Assembly: GCA_900470155.1 (NCBI GenBank)
Contig: UBZT01000001.1
Span: 1 to 64,000 of the forward strand
Source of the DNA: Hyphomicrobiales bacterium
GTDB lineage: Bacteria > Pseudomonadota > Alphaproteobacteria > Rhizobiales > Rhizobiaceae
Direction of reading: 5' to 3'
DNA: 64,000 bases
In this document: positions 1 through 8,638 of the stretch, in pieces
How the letters are laid out: every line of letters begins with the position of its first letter
Position numbering within the stretch: the first letter of the stretch is position 1
The notes under the pieces: model-generated
Told to the model about the DNA's origin: nothing
What the model saw: only the letters and a program-made list of their open reading frames with translations
Databases searched by the model: none
Position numbers and translations under genes: made by a program

Positions 1-1
1 A

Positions 2-1480
2 AACCGGCAGCAGGCCACTTACACAGAAACGGCAATCGGCTCACAGGCGCTTTTACGCACGATAGGTGAGCTTGGAAGCACGACCCAACCCACCCTGCAG
101 CGCGCTTTGCAAATGCTCCAGGCTCTGGCGACATTTCCGCATGGAGCACAATTCGATCATATAAAGCGGTTCAATGGCGTACATGGTTTCTATCCTGACA
201 ACGCGTCGGAACTGATGCAACGCTCTCTGATCTTAGCCTCAACACAACCGGGCCTAGAACAACAAAGCCCTGTGGAGACCCGAAGAATATTAGCTGTGCC
301 CAGGACGGTGCGAGATGTTGTGCGCGGACAAATGTCCGACGGCTTGCTTCATCACCACGACCGGCGAGCGGCAGAGCTATACTTTGGGACCAACTGGCGG
401 ACAGGTTCAACGAACTGGCCGCCTGAGCGCAAGTATTCAAGCGCGAGGTGCTCTCATCATGAGATTGCAAACGCTTCGGCGATCCTATTAAGGCTGCTGA
501 AAACTGCAATACAGGAGAACAATGTCGAGGAGATCAACGCTCTGATGCACTTGGCGGCTGCTTATAGCGATGCGTTGCTGTCAGGTTCCCACTACAATGG
601 TGCGGCAGGATTCTGCTCAGCATATCTCCATACTGCTCCGATAAGCATTGCCGACGACATGATCGATCGTATCCGGCTGAACCACGGTAGCGCTCTGCGT
701 ATGGTCGGCGATCGGCAAAAAGCTATTGAGATCATGGAGAGCTTGGATCCAGCTTCATTTGAGCGATCGGATCGAGAAGCTTTATTGTTGAACCTCGCGC
801 TGGCATACCAAGCCAACCGTGATGGGCGGGCGGTCGATGTGGCAAGGAAACTGCACAAAACGACAAAATCCCAATCGAAGAGGTTTCATGCCCGGGCAAT
901 AATCCTTGAGGCTGAGCCACGCGGGCCAGAACGTAGATCTAAGCTAGCATCCCTTGAGCGCGAAGCACGCAACAAAAGAAGTTACACAGTCGCGAACAAC
1001 CTAGCGATCACGCTCGCTAAGGAAAGCGATAATTTTGAGGAGACACGCCGATACCTGAGCGCTGTTGTAAACAACGGCAAGGGGAAAGACGATATTTACA
1101 ATGAAGCTAGAGCAGTAATAGAGCTAGTCGAAGGCGTAATCGAAATCGGTGAATCACTACAGAACGCCGATCATTCTAAGCTTATCGCGGCATATCAATA
1201 CCTCTTTATTCAGAGAATTCCAGGCCTTTTCGATCGATGCCACAAGGCGCTTTGGAAGAGCTTCGCGCAGCGTCGAGAAATCCCCAACCTATTTGCTCTC
1301 TTCCGACATAGTTCTTTCATATGGCGCATTAGGGGAACAGTACAAAAGGAGGAGCGATATCTATCTTTGCTAAGCAAAATCTTAGATGCAAGTGAGGCCC
1401 CGGGTCCTAACAGCCGAGACCGTGGCTACTTCAATGCTCGCCTTCAGGCTGCGGCCCCTGGGGCAACTTTGACCAGCTAG
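2..1480 (+). CDS. C-terminal part of probable STAND/TPR protein (5' end outside window)
   Basis: The reading frame is open from base 2 with no stop, so the first ATG at 107 is probably internal and the gene begins left of the window; 492 residues are visible. The first ~110 residues resemble the winged-helix region that follows the NB-ARC/STAND ATPase core: a 'LATFP.GA' turn, then 'RSLI', then 'VPRTVRDVVR', similar to the 'LLxRSLV...VRDYAR' pattern of such proteins. The rest is helical with TPR-like pairs (for example around 'LNLALAYQANRDG' and 'VANNLAITLAKESDNFEE'). No ATPase motif falls inside the window. STAND proteins with TPRs act as ligand-triggered switches in signalling or phage defence; that role is inference here. 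A plain TPR regulator is the alternative. Lower GC than the core genes suggests transfer. Confidence 0.5.
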   Translation, partial: NRQQATYTETAIGSQALLRTIGELGSTTQPTLQRALQMLQALATFPHGAQFDHIKRFNGVHGFYPDNASELMQRSLILASTQPGLEQQSPVETRRILAVPRTVRDVVRGQMSDGLLHHHDRRAAELYFGTNWRTGSTNWPPERKYSSARCSHHEIANASAILLRLLKTAIQENNVEEINALMHLAAAYSDALLSGSHYNGAAGFCSAYLHTAPISIADDMIDRIRLNHGSALRMVGDRQKAIEIMESLDPASFERSDREALLLNLALAYQANRDGRAVDVARKLHKTTKSQSKRFHARAIILEAEPRGPERRSKLASLEREARNKRSYTVANNLAITLAKESDNFEETRRYLSAVVNNGKGKDDIYNEARAVIELVEGVIEIGESLQNADHSKLIAAYQYLFIQRIPGLFDRCHKALWKSFAQRREIPNLFALFRHSSFIWRIRGTVQKEERYLSLLSKILDASEAPGPNSRDRGYFNARLQAAAPGATLTS

Positions 1481-2097
1481 AAGTGCGAGTAACTGCTAGA
1501 TTCCTTGTGCCTCCATCCTCACCTCGCGAATGCTCGAAACAGGCAGCGTCGTTAAACCTATGGCGTAGGCCCACAGAGGGTTAATTGCCAAACCAAATGA
1601 CGGAAGGGGCGCGCAACATCCTCGGCCGGAACATGCCGGACTGCTCCAGAAAGGCGCTTGTAACTAGGAAGAACGGACCTTCGAATGGTCATTGCAGCTA
1701 CCGTAGCGGTCAGACTGTCCGCCCGCACTGAGTAAAAGCGCTGCGGACATCGCTTCCCAATTCTTCTGTCATGGGCGGCATTGAAAGGCTCCGCATCAAA
1801 GTCGCAATAGCGCTCCAAGCGGTGTTGAATCGCATGCTCGCCGCCCCCTCCGATTTCCAAGTTGATGCTGTTTCGCTTGGCATGGCCGGCGCTGGCTGCC
1901 CGGATAGAGCAAAAAAGCAAAAAAATTAGCTTTTTTTCCTAGCAACAAATTTCGGTTACGTCGTAATATATGAACACCATCAAACACTAAATACAACACT
2001 ATATATGCACGTTAACGTTCATACTTGACGTGATACTATAGTTTAACTGGGATATGCCGACCTATTCAGGAGCGGTTATATTGCCGTGGGATAGCGA
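1481..2097. other. Gene-poor AT-rich stretch before the HUH-like gene
   Basis: No convincing gene was seen in these 617 bases. The part after about 1910 is strongly AT-rich, with A and T runs (1914-1937) that can pair with each other and a perfect 10-base palindrome ACGTTAACGT at 2009-2018. TTGACG at 2025-2030 could serve as a -35 element for the following gene, but the -10 match is poor. A minus-strand open frame at 1558-1920 has no recognisable motif and was not called. Confidence 0.5.
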
Positions 2098-2730
2098 ATG
2101 AAAGGAAGTGTAAAAAGAAACTCAGCCATATATTCCAATTGGATTGAATCTATAATCAGAGAAAAAGTCGTGTATTGGCGAAATGGGAGTGAATCATGCG
2201 ATGAATACCTTCGAACATATGGATTTTTTGTTACCTTTACGTTCGATCGCGGGCTACTGAGCAGCAAGAAGAATGAGGCTTCCAGACGTGAGATTCCGTG
2301 CGGCGACATCGAAATGGACGAGATGAGGAAGCTTTACAACAAGGTGTTGCGATCGTTTTTGGGCAGCAATTATTCCAGGCGACTTGATGAGGCTCCGCTG
2401 GCGATATTCAGCCTTGACGCAGAAGGGACGCGGTTTGGAATGAGAAACGAACCGCTGCAAAACCTTCATGTGCATTCTATTTGGGTGATGCGACCGGGGC
2501 AAGTTGAACCCTATCTTGGGTTACTGGAGCTTGTGAAATCGGCACCGTGGAAATCAGGTTTCGCGTTTGACAGCATCGACATAAGGAGAATCTCAAAGTT
2601 CAGCGATCCCATGGGCGGCGCATCCCTTCTGACGAGCTATCTGACAAAATTCCAAGGGCAAAATGCGACGAGGTGTCAGATTTCCAACGATTTGATGATC
2701 TACCCAAGACTAAAGCAGTCGGCCGCGTAA
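2098..2730 (+). CDS. HUH endonuclease-like (Rep-type) protein
   Basis: A 210-residue protein with no family name I can assign, but with the three ordered motifs of single-tyrosine HUH replication initiators: motif 1-like FVTFTF at 44-49, the HUH metal site HVH at 124-126 (context NLHVHSIWV), and motif 3 YxxK as Y181-L-T-K184. The 55-residue spacing from HUH to tyrosine fits Rep proteins. Such enzymes nick one DNA strand at hairpin-associated sites and link covalently to it through the tyrosine. No helicase domain is present. Start: ATG after GTGGGA. A perfect 9-bp hairpin covers the stop codon. The neighbourhood is low-GC and accessory. It could be a phage/plasmid Rep remnant, an inovirus-type protein or a domesticated nickase; activity is inferred only. 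Confidence 0.55.
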   Translation: MKGSVKRNSAIYSNWIESIIREKVVYWRNGSESCDEYLRTYGFFVTFTFDRGLLSSKKNEASRREIPCGDIEMDEMRKLYNKVLRSFLGSNYSRRLDEAPLAIFSLDAEGTRFGMRNEPLQNLHVHSIWVMRPGQVEPYLGLLELVKSAPWKSGFAFDSIDIRRISKFSDPMGGASLLTSYLTKFQGQNATRCQISNDLMIYPRLKQSAA

Positions 2731-2739
2731 GCGGCCGAC
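2718..2739. terminator. Perfect 9-bp hairpin over the stop of the HUH-like gene
   Basis: GTCGGCCGC (2718-2726) and GCGGCCGAC (2731-2739) are exact complements around the loop GTAA, which contains the stop codon. It lies between two convergent genes and may end transcription both ways, although no T run follows. Because the upstream gene encodes an HUH-like protein, whose relatives recognise hairpins, it could instead be a substrate site; that is speculative. Confidence 0.45.
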
Positions 2740-2745
2740 CAGCAT

Positions 2746-3222
2746 TTATGCTGCCGAATTCTGAATAGCATTAAGCTTCTTCACGGCGTTGCGACGTCGG
2801 ACCTCGTCAGCCATTTCCTTCGTGACGACACGGCGCCCAACCGGCCAGAATGAAAGACCTGCGAGCTTGAAGGACTGAAGTCCAAAAGGAATCCCTATCA
2901 CGGTTAAGCAGCTGAAGATTCCCGCAAGGATGTAGGCAATAAAGAGGATGGCCCCGAAAGAGAATGCCCAGATCAAGTTGACCAGAAAGCCGATGGTTCC
3001 GGTCAACGCTGTGCCTGCGCTGAGTTCTTTCTGATCAATCTCCCTAATATGCACAACGTCTTTCCCAAACGGGAACGCTGAAAGTTTGGCCATCTCAAAC
3101 GCAGCACGGGTCAGAGGAAGGCCTACGACTGTCATCGCAGCGAGTAATCCTCCTAACGTCCATAGGATCGCCAGCCATAGCCCGCCACACATGAACCATA
3201 TGATATTGCCTACAAAGCGCAT
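2746..3222 (-). CDS. yccF: YccF-family inner-membrane protein
   Basis: 158 residues in the YccF (DUF307) family: two homologous halves, each with a hydrophobic hairpin, a 'GLPL' or 'GIPFG' turn and an amphipathic end ('LSAFPFGKDVV' and 'LSFWPVGRRVV'). Function is unknown; the protein is expected in the inner membrane. The start at 3222 gives the usual N-terminus MRFVGNIIWF and has GGGGGT just upstream; a longer in-frame start at 3294 would add 24 residues not typical of the family. Convergent with the HUH-like gene, divergent from the XRE regulator. Confidence 0.8.
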   Translation of the reverse strand: MRFVGNIIWFMCGGLWLAILWTLGGLLAAMTVVGLPLTRAAFEMAKLSAFPFGKDVVHIREIDQKELSAGTALTGTIGFLVNLIWAFSFGAILFIAYILAGIFSCLTVIGIPFGLQSFKLAGLSFWPVGRRVVTKEMADEVRRRNAVKKLNAIQNSAA

Positions 3223-3323
3223 TACATACCCCCATTGGTTATAGAACTTCGCTACGATTATTGATATAAAATTCGTAGTGTTGGCGTATTCCATTATTCA
3301 GTAGCAACGTCAACTGTCCGCTC

Positions 3324-3659
3324 ATGAAAGCGGCAAAACAAATCGGATCGGCAATTCGCGAGCATCGCAAGGCGAAAGGTATGACCCAGGCGGAGTTGGC
3401 AGACGCAACTTCGCGTACCCTCGACGCGATATCGCAGATAGAGAGGGGCGTAAGCACTCCCTCACTTGAGACCCTTGTAGCGATAGCCAGCGCCTTGTCC
3501 GTCAGCATTGAAGTGCTCCTCAAGGAAAACATGGACAACGATCGATCGCGAATGGCCAAGTTAGACAGAGCCTTGGCGCACCTTTCCGCGCTAGATGACC
3601 GCGATCTTGACGTCGCGGTCCTTCAGATCGAGGCTTTTCGTAGCGTCAGCAAACATTAG
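3324..3659 (+). CDS. XRE-family transcriptional regulator
   Basis: 111 residues. An N-terminal Cro/C1-type helix-turn-helix spans about residues 6-65: 'IREHRKAKGMTQAELADAT' (helices 1-2), then 'LDAISQIERGVSTPSLETLVAIASAL', the classic recognition helix and following turn. The C-terminal ~40 residues are charged and helical and may dimerise. It is divergently transcribed from yccF across a 101-base gap and probably controls that promoter or its own; this is inferred from layout. Small XRE regulators of this kind are frequent on mobile islands. Confidence 0.8.
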   Translation: MKAAKQIGSAIREHRKAKGMTQAELADATSRTLDAISQIERGVSTPSLETLVAIASALSVSIEVLLKENMDNDRSRMAKLDRALAHLSALDDRDLDVAVLQIEAFRSVSKH

Positions 3660-3678
3660 TGGACTGATCGCTGACACC

Positions 3679-4053
3679 CTAGTTGGTTCTTTTTCGAAGA
3701 GCATTGCGAATGCTCGCTGCAGCTGATTCCAGCTGAGCGTCGAAACTGCCCTTCTCGACTTCTTCCAACACAGTCCTGAGGAACGAAATCGCCTCCTCTA
3801 TGTCCTTGCAGATAACTGCTCTTTTCCCTTTGGCAAGCTCAAGGTGGATCTTTCCGTAGCGCACGGATAGGCTCAGGCATCCGTCCTGACCCACGCGAAT
3901 CCAACTTGCTCGACGTGAATGCCCCGATACTGGGTCGGAGAGCTTCTGAAGCTGTTTCCGAACGTTAACAGCTAGGCGGCTTCGTCTTTCTAGCTCGGGA
4001 TTGGTGGCACGCTCTGGCAGGCTCGGAATCAGGCGAAAATCTGCAATCTTCAT
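3679..4053 (-). CDS. Hypothetical protein, 124 residues
   Basis: I do not recognise this protein. It is basic at both ends, has no signal peptide or membrane segment, and its C-terminal half (about 85-120) looks like an amphipathic helix ('EEAISFLRTVLEEVEKG'). It ends 19 bases from the XRE gene, convergent with it. Its ribosome site (GGAAAGGG on the minus strand) lies in the arm of a hairpin just before the ATG, so translation may be controlled. A real gene is supported by the good start context and the lack of a competing frame. Confidence 0.55.
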   Translation of the reverse strand: MKIADFRLIPSLPERATNPELERRSRLAVNVRKQLQKLSDPVSGHSRRASWIRVGQDGCLSLSVRYGKIHLELAKGKRAVICKDIEEAISFLRTVLEEVEKGSFDAQLESAAASIRNALRKRTN

Positions 4054-4062
4054 GTTGGGTGT

Positions 4063-4082
4063 CCCTTTCCAATTTGAAAGGG
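4063..4082 (-). promoter_or_regulatory. Hairpin containing the ribosome-binding site of the 124-aa gene
   Basis: CCCTTTC (4063-4069) pairs exactly with GAAAGGG (4076-4082) around a 6-base loop. On the minus strand the arm nearest the start codon carries the purine-rich GGAAAGGG that would be the Shine-Dalgarno site of the gene starting at 4053, so the structure could hide the site. It could equally be an operator dyad. Confidence 0.4.
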
Positions 4083-4175
4083 TCGATCATATTGGCTGAC
4101 AAATCAACTGAAGCCACCGGTTGTCTTTTTGTCGCTTGAGATGGGATCGATCGCTCCAGATAGAGGAGCTATCAC

Positions 4176-4661
4176 ATGAGTAAGAAGTTTGCTTTTCGAG
4201 CTATCCGGGCATCGGACATTCCGGGAGCGTGTGGCCTCATTCGTGCGGTGTGGGCAGAAACCTATGCTCATTATGTGTCCGCTCGTACACTGGAGGCGGT
4301 CCTAGAGTGGGGAGAAGTTGAGACACACGTTGCGTTGACATTCGACGGCATCATCATTGCAGAACGAGAAAAGAAGCTAGTTGGGTTGGTTAGTACCAAT
4401 TTTGGTTGGATTTCCGGCCTTTTCGTCGCGAATGACTTTCGGATGCAAGGAGTTGGCACGCAGTTGTTGTCATCCGCTGAAAAACAAGGAGGACGTGAAC
4501 TTGAAGTACATTGCTTTAACAGCCACGCGGAAAACTTCCTGAGGAAAAGAGGCTGGCACCGCAGCGAGGAATACATCGATGATTTGTGGGGAACAATGCT
4601 GCCCGCAATCCGAATGGCGAAGCGCCGTGGATATTTCAACCCGTCGAATGCTCCCAATTAA
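4176..4661 (+). CDS. GNAT-family N-acetyltransferase
   Basis: 161 residues with the GNAT fold: an N-terminal 'FRAIRASDIPGACGLIRAVW' strand-helix, a central strand ending 'ISGLFVANDFRMQGVGTQLL', where the 'QGVGTQL' segment is the acetyl-CoA pyrophosphate loop (Q/RxxGxG/A), and a C-terminal 'NFLRKRGWHRSEEYID' helix-strand. The acceptor substrate cannot be told from sequence. Start: ATG with GAGGAG upstream. It is the last intact gene of the low-GC region, 44 bases before the comM stub. Confidence 0.8.
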   Translation: MSKKFAFRAIRASDIPGACGLIRAVWAETYAHYVSARTLEAVLEWGEVETHVALTFDGIIIAEREKKLVGLVSTNFGWISGLFVANDFRMQGVGTQLLSSAEKQGGRELEVHCFNSHAENFLRKRGWHRSEEYIDDLWGTMLPAIRMAKRRGYFNPSNAPN

Positions 4662-4705
4662 ACCATTGAATTAACGATTTATTTCCAAACTCAATTTTCT
4701 CAACA

Positions 4706-4825
4706 TCAAAATTTAATCCACCTCACCATCTGCATTCCCATCTTTCCAGGCGCTACCATCACCTGAACGTCAACAGGCACACCTTCTATGCCATGAAATG
4801 CAACCGTACTGACACGCGCCACCAT
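4706..4825 (-). pseudogene. comM: Truncated comM/yifB (Mg-chelatase-like ATPase), N-terminal stub
   Basis: A 39-codon minus-strand frame starting at 4825 reads MVARVSTVAF, then 'HGIEGVPVDVQV' and 'VAPGKMGMQMV'. This matches the start of the YifB/ComM family, where the next residues are normally 'GLPDKAVAESRERV'. After codon 34 the match stops and the frame ends after five unrelated codons (RWIKF, stop at 4706). Intact ComM is roughly 500 residues and a hexameric helicase that helps natural transformation. The break at about 4722 coincides with the edge of the AT-rich accessory region. The remaining comM sequence is not in bases 1-4700, so it was displaced further left or deleted. Confidence 0.75.
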
Positions 4826-5025
4826 TGCCCGCCCTCGCCGTTCCGATTTATCCCGGCCAATACAAACACAACTTCATATTGCGTGTGCCGACGGGAACAA
4901 TCTCGCATAAGGGGTGGCAAAACACAAGAACATTTGCAGAACATCAGCGCGCATAGGTAGGCGCCCGGTTGCAGCCGGTTGAGTGACGAGAACGAATTGT
5001 GAACTCCTGGCGCGATTCCAGAGAC

Positions 5026-5973
5026 TTAGGCGCGCTTCTTCTCGATCGCATCCCACAGCAGCGCCGCGATATCGGCACCGCCGAAACGCTTGACCTCGCG
5101 AATACCGGTCGGCGACGTGACGTTGATTTCGGTCATGTAGTCGCCGATCACATCGATCCCGACCAGAAGGAAACCACGTTCGCGCAGGGCGGGACCGATG
5201 CGTGCGCAGATTTCCCGTTCGCGGGCGGTCAGCTCCGTCGGCTCGGGCTTGCCGCCGGCATGCATGTTGGAACGGGCATCGTGTTCGGCCGGAACGCGAT
5301 TGATTGCGCCAACAGGCTCGCCATCGACGAGGATGATGCGCTTGTCGCCCTTGCGTACGGCCGGCAGATAGCCCTGGGCGATAAAGGGCTCGCGGAACAT
5401 CTGGCCGAACATTTCCATCAGCGAGGAAAAATTGCGGTCGTCGCGGGTCGAGTGGAAGACGCCGGCACCACCATTGCCATAGAGCGGCTTCATAATGATA
5501 TCGCCCATCTCGGCACGGAAGCGGGCAATCTCCTGCGGGTCACGGGTGATCAGGGTCGGCGGCATCAGGTCGGCGAATTCGGTGACGAAGATCTTTTCCG
5601 GCGAATTGCGCACCCAGGCCGGATCGTTGACGACGAGCGTCTTCGGATGGATGCGCTCGAGCAGGTGCGTCGCGGTAATATAGGCCATGTCGAAGGGCGG
5701 ATCCTGGCGCAGCAGCACCACGTCCATGCTCGAGAGATCCACGCGCTCCGGTGCGCCGAGGGTGTAGTGATCGCCCTTGACATCGCGCAGTTCCATCGGC
5801 TCGACGGTGGCGAAGATCTTGCCGTCGCGCATGCTGAGGCGATCTGGCGTATAGTGAAAGAGATTGTAGCCACGGGCCTGCGCCTCCAGGCTCATGGCAA
5901 AGGTCGAGTCGCCCGCGATCCCGATCCCGGAAACATGGTCCATCTGGACCGCGACATTGGTGATTTTTGCCAT
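5026..5973 (-). CDS. gshB: Glutathione synthetase
   Basis: 315 residues, the usual GshB length. It joins gamma-glutamylcysteine and glycine using ATP in the cytoplasm. Visible: the N-terminal substrate domain '[21 protein letters not shown]', '[20 protein letters not shown]', and the ATP-grasp part with '[13 protein letters not shown]' (glycine-rich loop), 'FIAQGYLP', '[17 protein letters not shown]' and the metal site '[11 protein letters not shown]'-type segment near the C-terminus. Start 5973 is chosen because [10 protein letters not shown] is the family N-terminus and GGGGAT lies upstream; 19 further in-frame codons do not fit. The comM stub lies 200 bases downstream on the same strand. 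Confidence 0.95.
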   Translation of the reverse strand: MAKITNVAVQMDHVSGIGIAGDSTFAMSLEAQARGYNLFHYTPDRLSMRDGKIFATVEPMELRDVKGDHYTLGAPERVDLSSMDVVLLRQDPPFDMAYITATHLLERIHPKTLVVNDPAWVRNSPEKIFVTEFADLMPPTLITRDPQEIARFRAEMGDIIMKPLYGNGGAGVFHSTRDDRNFSSLMEMFGQMFREPFIAQGYLPAVRKGDKRIILVDGEPVGAINRVPAEHDARSNMHAGGKPEPTELTAREREICARIGPALRERGFLLVGIDVIGDYMTEINVTSPTGIREVKRFGGADIAALLWDAIEKKRA

Positions 5974-6068
5974 GACTGCATCCCCGTTGAAAAGCATGGC
6001 AGATTTAGGCTGCGCCGGGCACGATGGCAACGGCGCAGCGCTTGAATTCTGCTCAACGTCGGATCAGT

Positions 6069-6560
6069 TTACAGAGCCCAGTATTTGCCGGATCGCAGCG
6101 CATTGCGCATCCGGTACAGGATTGCCAGTGGCTCGGGGAAAGGCTTACGCAGGAAGGCGATCTTGCGCACATAGCTGTCAATGCGCCAGATTGCCCAGGT
6201 GCCGCCGCGGAAATAGGCGATATCGCCGGCCCTGAGGGTGCGGCCCGATCCGTCCGCGCCGGTGACATGCACCTCGCCTTCCTGGATCACCACCGTCTCG
6301 TCCCAGCTGAAAAACCAGCGGAATTCGCCGGCGGTGCAGTCCCAGACAGCCGTCGAACTTGCCTCGTCGGCACTGGTCGAATGCTGGCCGACACGGGCAA
6401 CGGGCGTACCTTCGATGATCCAGTCCGGATTGATCGGCGACAGGTTCAGTTCGACCTGGTCGCCACTTGCTGCCACGACCGGCGGCGCCTCGTCGGACTG
6501 ACGGCGCGGTGCGGCGAGCATGACGGCGGCCATTCCGGCGACCATGAGCTTTAAAGGCAT
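6069..6560 (-). CDS. Exported cupin-domain protein
   Basis: 163 residues. A short hydrophobic N-terminus (about 4-17) suggests export or a lipoprotein-like anchor, although no lipobox cysteine is present. The remainder is a single small beta-barrel of the EutQ/DUF861-like cupin type: 'GEFRWFFSWDETVVIQEGEVHV', then 'LRAGDIAYFRGGTWAIW'. Several usual metal-binding histidines are absent, so it may bind a ligand without metal. The substrate is unknown. It sits between gshB and ugpC on the same strand and is not obviously part of either operon. Confidence 0.7.
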   Translation of the reverse strand: MPLKLMVAGMAAVMLAAPRRQSDEAPPVVAASGDQVELNLSPINPDWIIEGTPVARVGQHSTSADEASSTAVWDCTAGEFRWFFSWDETVVIQEGEVHVTGADGSGRTLRAGDIAYFRGGTWAIWRIDSYVRKIAFLRKPFPEPLAILYRMRNALRSGKYWAL

Positions 6561-6658
6561 TGTAATCCCCCAACAAATTCGATGGGAGCTTAATGCAGGC
6601 GTCTCTAAGATTGGGTTTGCCGGATCGCTAGACTTTTAACGACCCGGCGAATTCCAGG

Positions 6659-7771
6659 TCAAGCCAGGGCCGGTTCCGCGACAGATCGATCCGCATGTTG
6701 TTCGGCAATCGCTGGTGCCGCCGCCAGGCGCTTGCCGTTTTCAGCCGAGAAGAAATGCAGCTTGGACGGTGCGATCTTCAAAGGCAGGCGGTCGCTCATC
6801 AGTGCGTGCGAGGCAACGACTGCGGTCAGCGGCTGTCCACCGACCAGACCATGCACAAGCCGCTGCGCGCCCAGTTCCTCGACATAGTCGACGACGAGCG
6901 TCAGCGTTGCGTCACCTTCCCCTGCTTCGGTCAGGTCTTCCGCGCGCATGCCGATCCGCACAGGACCATCGGCGATCCCCTGGGGCTCGGTCGGCAGCTC
7001 CACGTCGCCGATACGCAGGCGTCCGCCTTCGATCATGCCGTCGACGAGGTTCATCGCAGGTGAGCCGATGAAACTGGCGACAAAGGTCGAGGCCGGGCGG
7101 TTGTAGACCTCAAGTGGCGTGCCGATCTGTTCGATCATACCGCCATTCAGCACGACGAGACGGTCGGCCAAGGTCATCGCTTCGAGCTGGTCATGCGTGA
7201 CATAGATCGCCGTGGTCTTCAGCCGGCGCTGCAACTTGCGGATTTCGCCGCGCATCGAGACACGCAGTTTGGCATCGAGATTGGAGAGCGGCTCATCGAA
7301 GAGAAAGACGGCCGGCTTGCGGACGATGGCGCGGCCCATCGCGACACGCTGGCGCTGGCCACCCGATAGCGCACGCGGCTTGCGGGTCAGATAGGGTTCG
7401 ATCTCCAGCATGCGGGCGGCTTCCGCCACGCGGACGGCGATCTCCGCCTTTGGCGTGCCACGGTTCTTCAGGCCGTAGGCGAGGTTGTCGTAGACGGTCA
7501 TATGCGGGTAAAGCGCATAGTTCTGGAAGACCATGGCGATGTCGCGGTCAGCCGGCTCGACCTGGTTGACGACGCGGTCGCCGATCGAGACCGTTCCTTC
7601 CGAGATCTCCTCAAGGCCGGCGACCATGCGCAGCAGCGTGGATTTGCCGCAGCCGGAGGGGCCGACGAGCACGATGAATTCGCCGTCCTCGATCTGGATG
7701 TCGACGCCGTTCACAGCCTTGGCGCCGCCGTCGTAGATTTTCGAGATCTGGTTGATATCGATGGAAGCCAT
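6659..7771 (-). CDS. ugpC: sn-glycerol-3-phosphate ABC transporter, ATPase UgpC
   Basis: 370 residues of the MalK/UgpC class. Walker A GPSGCGKS at 37-44, Q-loop '[10 protein letters not shown]', signature LSGGQ at 135-139, Walker B FLFDEP at 156-161, and a C-terminal TOBE/OB regulatory domain (about 240-350). It drives import of glycerol-3-phosphate or its phosphodiesters. It is the last gene of ugpB-ugpA-ugpE-ugpC, 14 bases after ugpE. The C-terminal tail (last ~20 residues) is alanine-rich and probably unstructured. Sugar specificity is inferred from the whole operon. Confidence 0.9.
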   Translation of the reverse strand: MASIDINQISKIYDGGAKAVNGVDIQIEDGEFIVLVGPSGCGKSTLLRMVAGLEEISEGTVSIGDRVVNQVEPADRDIAMVFQNYALYPHMTVYDNLAYGLKNRGTPKAEIAVRVAEAARMLEIEPYLTRKPRALSGGQRQRVAMGRAIVRKPAVFLFDEPLSNLDAKLRVSMRGEIRKLQRRLKTTAIYVTHDQLEAMTLADRLVVLNGGMIEQIGTPLEVYNRPASTFVASFIGSPAMNLVDGMIEGGRLRIGDVELPTEPQGIADGPVRIGMRAEDLTEAGEGDATLTLVVDYVEELGAQRLVHGLVGGQPLTAVVASHALMSDRLPLKIAPSKLHFFSAENGKRLAAAPAIAEQHADRSVAEPALA

Positions 7772-7785
7772 TGGGCAATCCTCTC

Positions 7786-8628
7786 TTACTTGTCTGTTTC
7801 GGTGAGGCCCTTGATGAACCAGCTCTGGAACACCACCACCACGAACACGGGAGGCAGCATGGCGAGCACGGCCATGGCAAAGGCTTCGTTGTAATCGGGA
7901 ATCTGCGAGCCGACCCAGACCTGCAAGATCTGCTTGATGCCACGCATCAGGGTGTAGAAGCCCTCATCGGTGGTCATCAGCATCGGCCAGAGATACTGGT
8001 TCCAGCCATAGACGAACATGATGATGAAGACGGCGGCGATCATGGTGCGCGACAGCGGCACCAGAACGTCGATGAAAAATTTCACCGGTCCGGCACCGTC
8101 GATGCGGGCTGCCTCCAGCAATTCATCGGGCACAGACTTGAAGAACTGGCGGAAGAAGAAGGTGCCGGTGGCCGACGCCAGAAGCGGCAGGATCAGGCCC
8201 TGATAGCTGTTGAGCAGGCCGAGATCGCTCATCACCTTGTAGGAAGGCATGATGCGGACTTCGAGCGGCAGCAGCAGCGTGGTGAAGATCAGCCAGAAGG
8301 CAAACGTGGCAAAGCGGAAGCGGAAATAGACGATCGCATAGGCGGCCAACATCGACAGTACGATCTTGCCGATGGCGAAGCCTAGCCCCAGGATCAGCGA
8401 GTTCATCGCCATGGTCAGGCCCGTCACCTGGCCGGTGAAGCCGCCGCTCTTGAAGAGCACCTTGTCATAGGTCGTGGTGAAATCATCGCCGATGTTGAGC
8501 ATCAGGCCGTTGGAATGGATCTCCGCGGCCGAATGGGTCGAGGTGGTGAAAGCGACGACCAGCGGCCCGAGCATGAAGATCACGCCGCAGATGAGAATGA
8601 GGTGATCGAAGAACCTGGTGCGATACAT
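7786..8628 (-). CDS. ugpE: sn-glycerol-3-phosphate ABC transporter permease UgpE
   Basis: 280 residues with about six membrane helices of the MalG type. The N-terminal helix is '[19 protein letters not shown]' and the EAA loop that contacts the ATPase reads '[25 protein letters not shown]'. With UgpA it forms the inner-membrane channel. Ten bases separate it from ugpA and fourteen from ugpC, so the genes are co-transcribed. Confidence 0.92.
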   Translation of the reverse strand: MYRTRFFDHLILICGVIFMLGPLVVAFTTSTHSAAEIHSNGLMLNIGDDFTTTYDKVLFKSGGFTGQVTGLTMAMNSLILGLGFAIGKIVLSMLAAYAIVYFRFRFATFAFWLIFTTLLLPLEVRIMPSYKVMSDLGLLNSYQGLILPLLASATGTFFFRQFFKSVPDELLEAARIDGAGPVKFFIDVLVPLSRTMIAAVFIIMFVYGWNQYLWPMLMTTDEGFYTLMRGIKQILQVWVGSQIPDYNEAFAMAVLAMLPPVFVVVVFQSWFIKGLTETDK

Positions 8629-8638
8629 GACGTGATCC

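Noticed and set aside
1558..1920. 120-codon minus-strand frame in the low-GC region
   Set aside because: No start context, no motif, irregular composition; a possible remnant but unsupported as a gene.
4662..5025. Search for a target-site duplication or Tn7-type TGT/ACA ends at the comM junction
   Set aside because: No clear terminal repeat was found at the break near 4722; the other junction is outside the window.
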